Positions 62,434 to 64,000 of a stretch of 64,000 nt of DNA are shown piece by piece (positions within the stretch are counted from its first letter, which is position 1; every line of letters begins with the position of its first letter). Below the pieces are notes generated by a model. It ran no database searches. It had not been told where the DNA came from and worked only from the letters and a program-made list of their open reading frames with translations. The position numbers and the translations under genes are program-made. The stretch comes from Chloroflexota bacterium (GTDB taxonomy: Bacteria > Chloroflexota > Anaerolineae > Caldilineales > Caldilineaceae), in assembly GCA_016861025.1 (NCBI GenBank), contig BOKO01000002.1:124001-188000 (forward strand), read 5' to 3'.

Positions 62434-64000
62434 ATGCAGTGGCGGTTGCATTTGTTGGGACGCTTTCAGTTGACGGTCAACGGCGAAAACGTAGATGAAT
62501 TCGAGGCGGACAGCGCACGCGCGCTTTGCGCCTATCTCTTCATGTACGCAGGCGAAACGCTCCGGCGCGAACGGTTGGCTACGCTTTTCTGGCCCGATCA
62601 GTCACAGGCTGCCGCGTTGCGTAATCTGCGCACAGCCCTCAGCCGAATGCGTCGCGGCGTCGGTGGATTGAGCGACGCCCTCGAAACAAATAATCAGACG
62701 GTGACCTTTCACCCACCTCCAGACGTGTGGGTGGATGCGCTGGCGTTGGCGTCGCTCAATGCAGAAGTGGAGGCGCACGCTCACCGATGCATAGAAGGAT
62801 GTCCTTTTTGTATTGAAAAATTGCGGCAGATTGCGGAGCTATATCGAGGGGAATTCTTGGCGGGTTTCACCCAGGAAAGCGAGCTGTTTCTGGAGTGGGC
62901 TGCTGTCCAGCGCGAGATGTATCATCGAGCCGCGATCCATGCGCTCGATGCGCTGACCGCCCACCATTTGTTGCGCCATGAATGGGCGGAAGCGCAACAG
63001 TATGCGCGGCGGGCGTTGCAACTGGAACCCTGGCGCGAGGAAAGTCACCGTCATTTGATGCTTGCTCTAGCCTGCCAGGGTCAACGCAGCGCTGCGTTGC
63101 GACAGTTTCGTCTATGTCAGCAGATTTTACAACGCGAGTTCGACGCTCCTCCGCAGCCAGAAACAGCAACGTTGTACGAACAGATTCTGCACAACAAAAA
63201 TGTAGCTCCAAATGCAGATAAGGGACGCACCGCCATGCAGCTGGCGCCGATCGGTGCACACTGGCTCGACGACCTGCCCCTGGTCGGTCGCGAAGAAGAG
63301 CTTACGGAACTGATCGGCTATCTGGCATCGCCCACGACGCGGCTGATCACCGTGGCGGGTGAGGGTGGGGTCGGCAAGACGCGGCTGGCTTTGCGCGCTG
63401 CGCGTTGCGCCTCGCTCTGCTTCACCGACGGTGCTTTCTACGTGGCGCTGAACCCGGAAGAACAGCCAGATGCGCGGCATTTTCAGTCGATGAACGCCGC
63501 TGCTCACGTGGCGCAGCACATCGCCCTGGCTTGCGCTGTGCCTCTCAACGACAAAGAGACGTATGAACAAAGCGTGTTGGCGTTTTTGCGGAAGCGCAGT
63601 GTACTCCTGCTGTTGGATGGTTTTGAACAACACGAGGGGGCGACATCCTTTTTGCTGACACTGCTCGAGAATGCGCCAGCATCTGTGTTGTTGGTCACGG
63701 CGCACCGACCGCTGCACCTGCGACAGGAATATGTAGTGCGACTGGATGGATTGAGTGTCACTTCCCGCGTCGGTGAGCAGGACGCAATGGCGGACAGCCT
63801 TGTTCTGTTTGATGCGCTGGCCCGGCGTCGCGGCGTGATCGGCGTTCTGGACGATGCGCATCGAACCGCGGCGTCGCAAATCTGCCGGGCTGTGGGTGGA
63901 TTGCCTTTGGGCATTGAACTGGCAGTGGCATGCCTGCCGCGCCTCGATCGCCTGCAGGCGACTTCCTGGTCCACCGAAGAGCTGGCGCACTTGTTGCAGC
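62434..64000 (+). CDS. SARP/BTAD regulator with fused ATPase, 5' part
   Basis: Runs off the window; 522 codons are visible. Residues about 1-95: OmpR-type winged helix (LLGRFQLTVNG, LFWPDQSQAAALRNLRTALSRMRR). About 105-250: bacterial transcriptional activator (BTAD) TPR domain with ELYRGEFLAGF-type motif and a Cys cluster (CIEGCPFC). About 280 onward: NB-ARC/AAA-like ATPase introduced by LVGREEEL, Walker A GEGGVGKTR (Lys315) and Walker B LLLLDGFE. In full-length relatives TPRs follow. Domain order is that of large SARP-STAND regulators (AfsR-like). Divergent from the large secreted-protein gene, its possible target. Confidence 0.9.
   Translation, partial: MQWRLHLLGRFQLTVNGENVDEFEADSARALCAYLFMYAGETLRRERLATLFWPDQSQAAALRNLRTALSRMRRGVGGLSDALETNNQTVTFHPPPDVWVDALALASLNAEVEAHAHRCIEGCPFCIEKLRQIAELYRGEFLAGFTQESELFLEWAAVQREMYHRAAIHALDALTAHHLLRHEWAEAQQYARRALQLEPWREESHRHLMLALACQGQRSAALRQFRLCQQILQREFDAPPQPETATLYEQILHNKNVAPNADKGRTAMQLAPIGAHWLDDLPLVGREEELTELIGYLASPTTRLITVAGEGGVGKTRLALRAARCASLCFTDGAFYVALNPEEQPDARHFQSMNAAAHVAQHIALACAVPLNDKETYEQSVLAFLRKRSVLLLLDGFEQHEGATSFLLTLLENAPASVLLVTAHRPLHLRQEYVVRLDGLSVTSRVGEQDAMADSLVLFDALARRRGVIGVLDDAHRTAASQICRAVGGLPLGIELAVACLPRLDRLQATSWSTEELAHLLQ

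Overview
The window looks like a chromosomal stretch of a GC-rich member of the Chloroflexota (Caldilineae/Anaerolineae-like). This is inferred from gene content, not from a marker gene: a CHAT-ATPase-TPR protein, a SARP/BTAD regulator with a fused ATPase, very large secreted proteins ending in a short aromatic-Leu/Ile-Pro-x-Ile-x-Arg tail, a long-form RmlA, ScpA, and several ABC operons that lack their own ATPase. No rRNA, tRNA, CRISPR array or intact insertion sequence was seen.

Layout. 1-1.6 kb: end of an ABC transporter operon (permease fragment, MalK/UgpC-type ATPase). 1.8-3.7 kb: kup potassium transporter, closed by a hairpin terminator shared with the convergent gcvP. 3.8-7.0 kb: full-length gcvP under a tandem glycine riboswitch with its own terminator; gcvT and gcvH are not nearby. 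7.2-16.4 kb: a CHAT caspase-like protease/STAND ATPase/TPR protein followed by a 1,760-residue secreted protein with 14 FG-GAP/VCBS repeats and a HELGH zinc-protease motif. 16.4-25.1 kb (minus): an exopolysaccharide cluster with two Wzz-type proteins, a DUF2079-like membrane protein, a BY-kinase-like ATPase, RmlA, RmlB, a hypothetical protein and a GNAT acetyltransferase. 25.2-27.1 kb: a hypothetical protein and an alpha/beta hydrolase. 27.4-33.8 kb (plus): recJ, a GT-C glycosyltransferase and a signal-anchored Thr/Pro-rich surface protein. 33.8-34.2 kb: a tandem repeat of GC hairpins.

34.2-47.9 kb (minus): one tightly packed run that reads livK-livH-livM-livG-livF, then two paralogous proteins (clan GH-A-like barrel plus SH3b/M23, and the same barrel plus three amidase-like domains), then scpA. 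48.3-51.2 kb: a secreted M28 peptidase and a secreted unknown protein. 51.4-57.7 kb (minus): a LacI-controlled fructan/sucrose operon (LacI, Tat-lipoprotein binding protein, two permeases, GH32) with a 38-bp palindromic double operator just downstream of a near-consensus promoter. 58.0-62.3 kb: a 1,425-residue secreted protein. 62.4 kb to the end: a divergent SARP/BTAD regulator, cut by the window edge, with two 7-bp direct repeats at an 11-bp period in the shared intergenic region.

Several genes look leaderless (-10 box 6-9 nt before the start codon). Hairpins between cistrons recur after ABC binding-protein genes. The strongest candidates for something undescribed are the CHAT-STAND/double-propeller pair, the paired barrel/peptidoglycan-hydrolase proteins without signal peptides inside the liv-scpA run, and the palindromic repeat fixed inside a membrane-protein gene.
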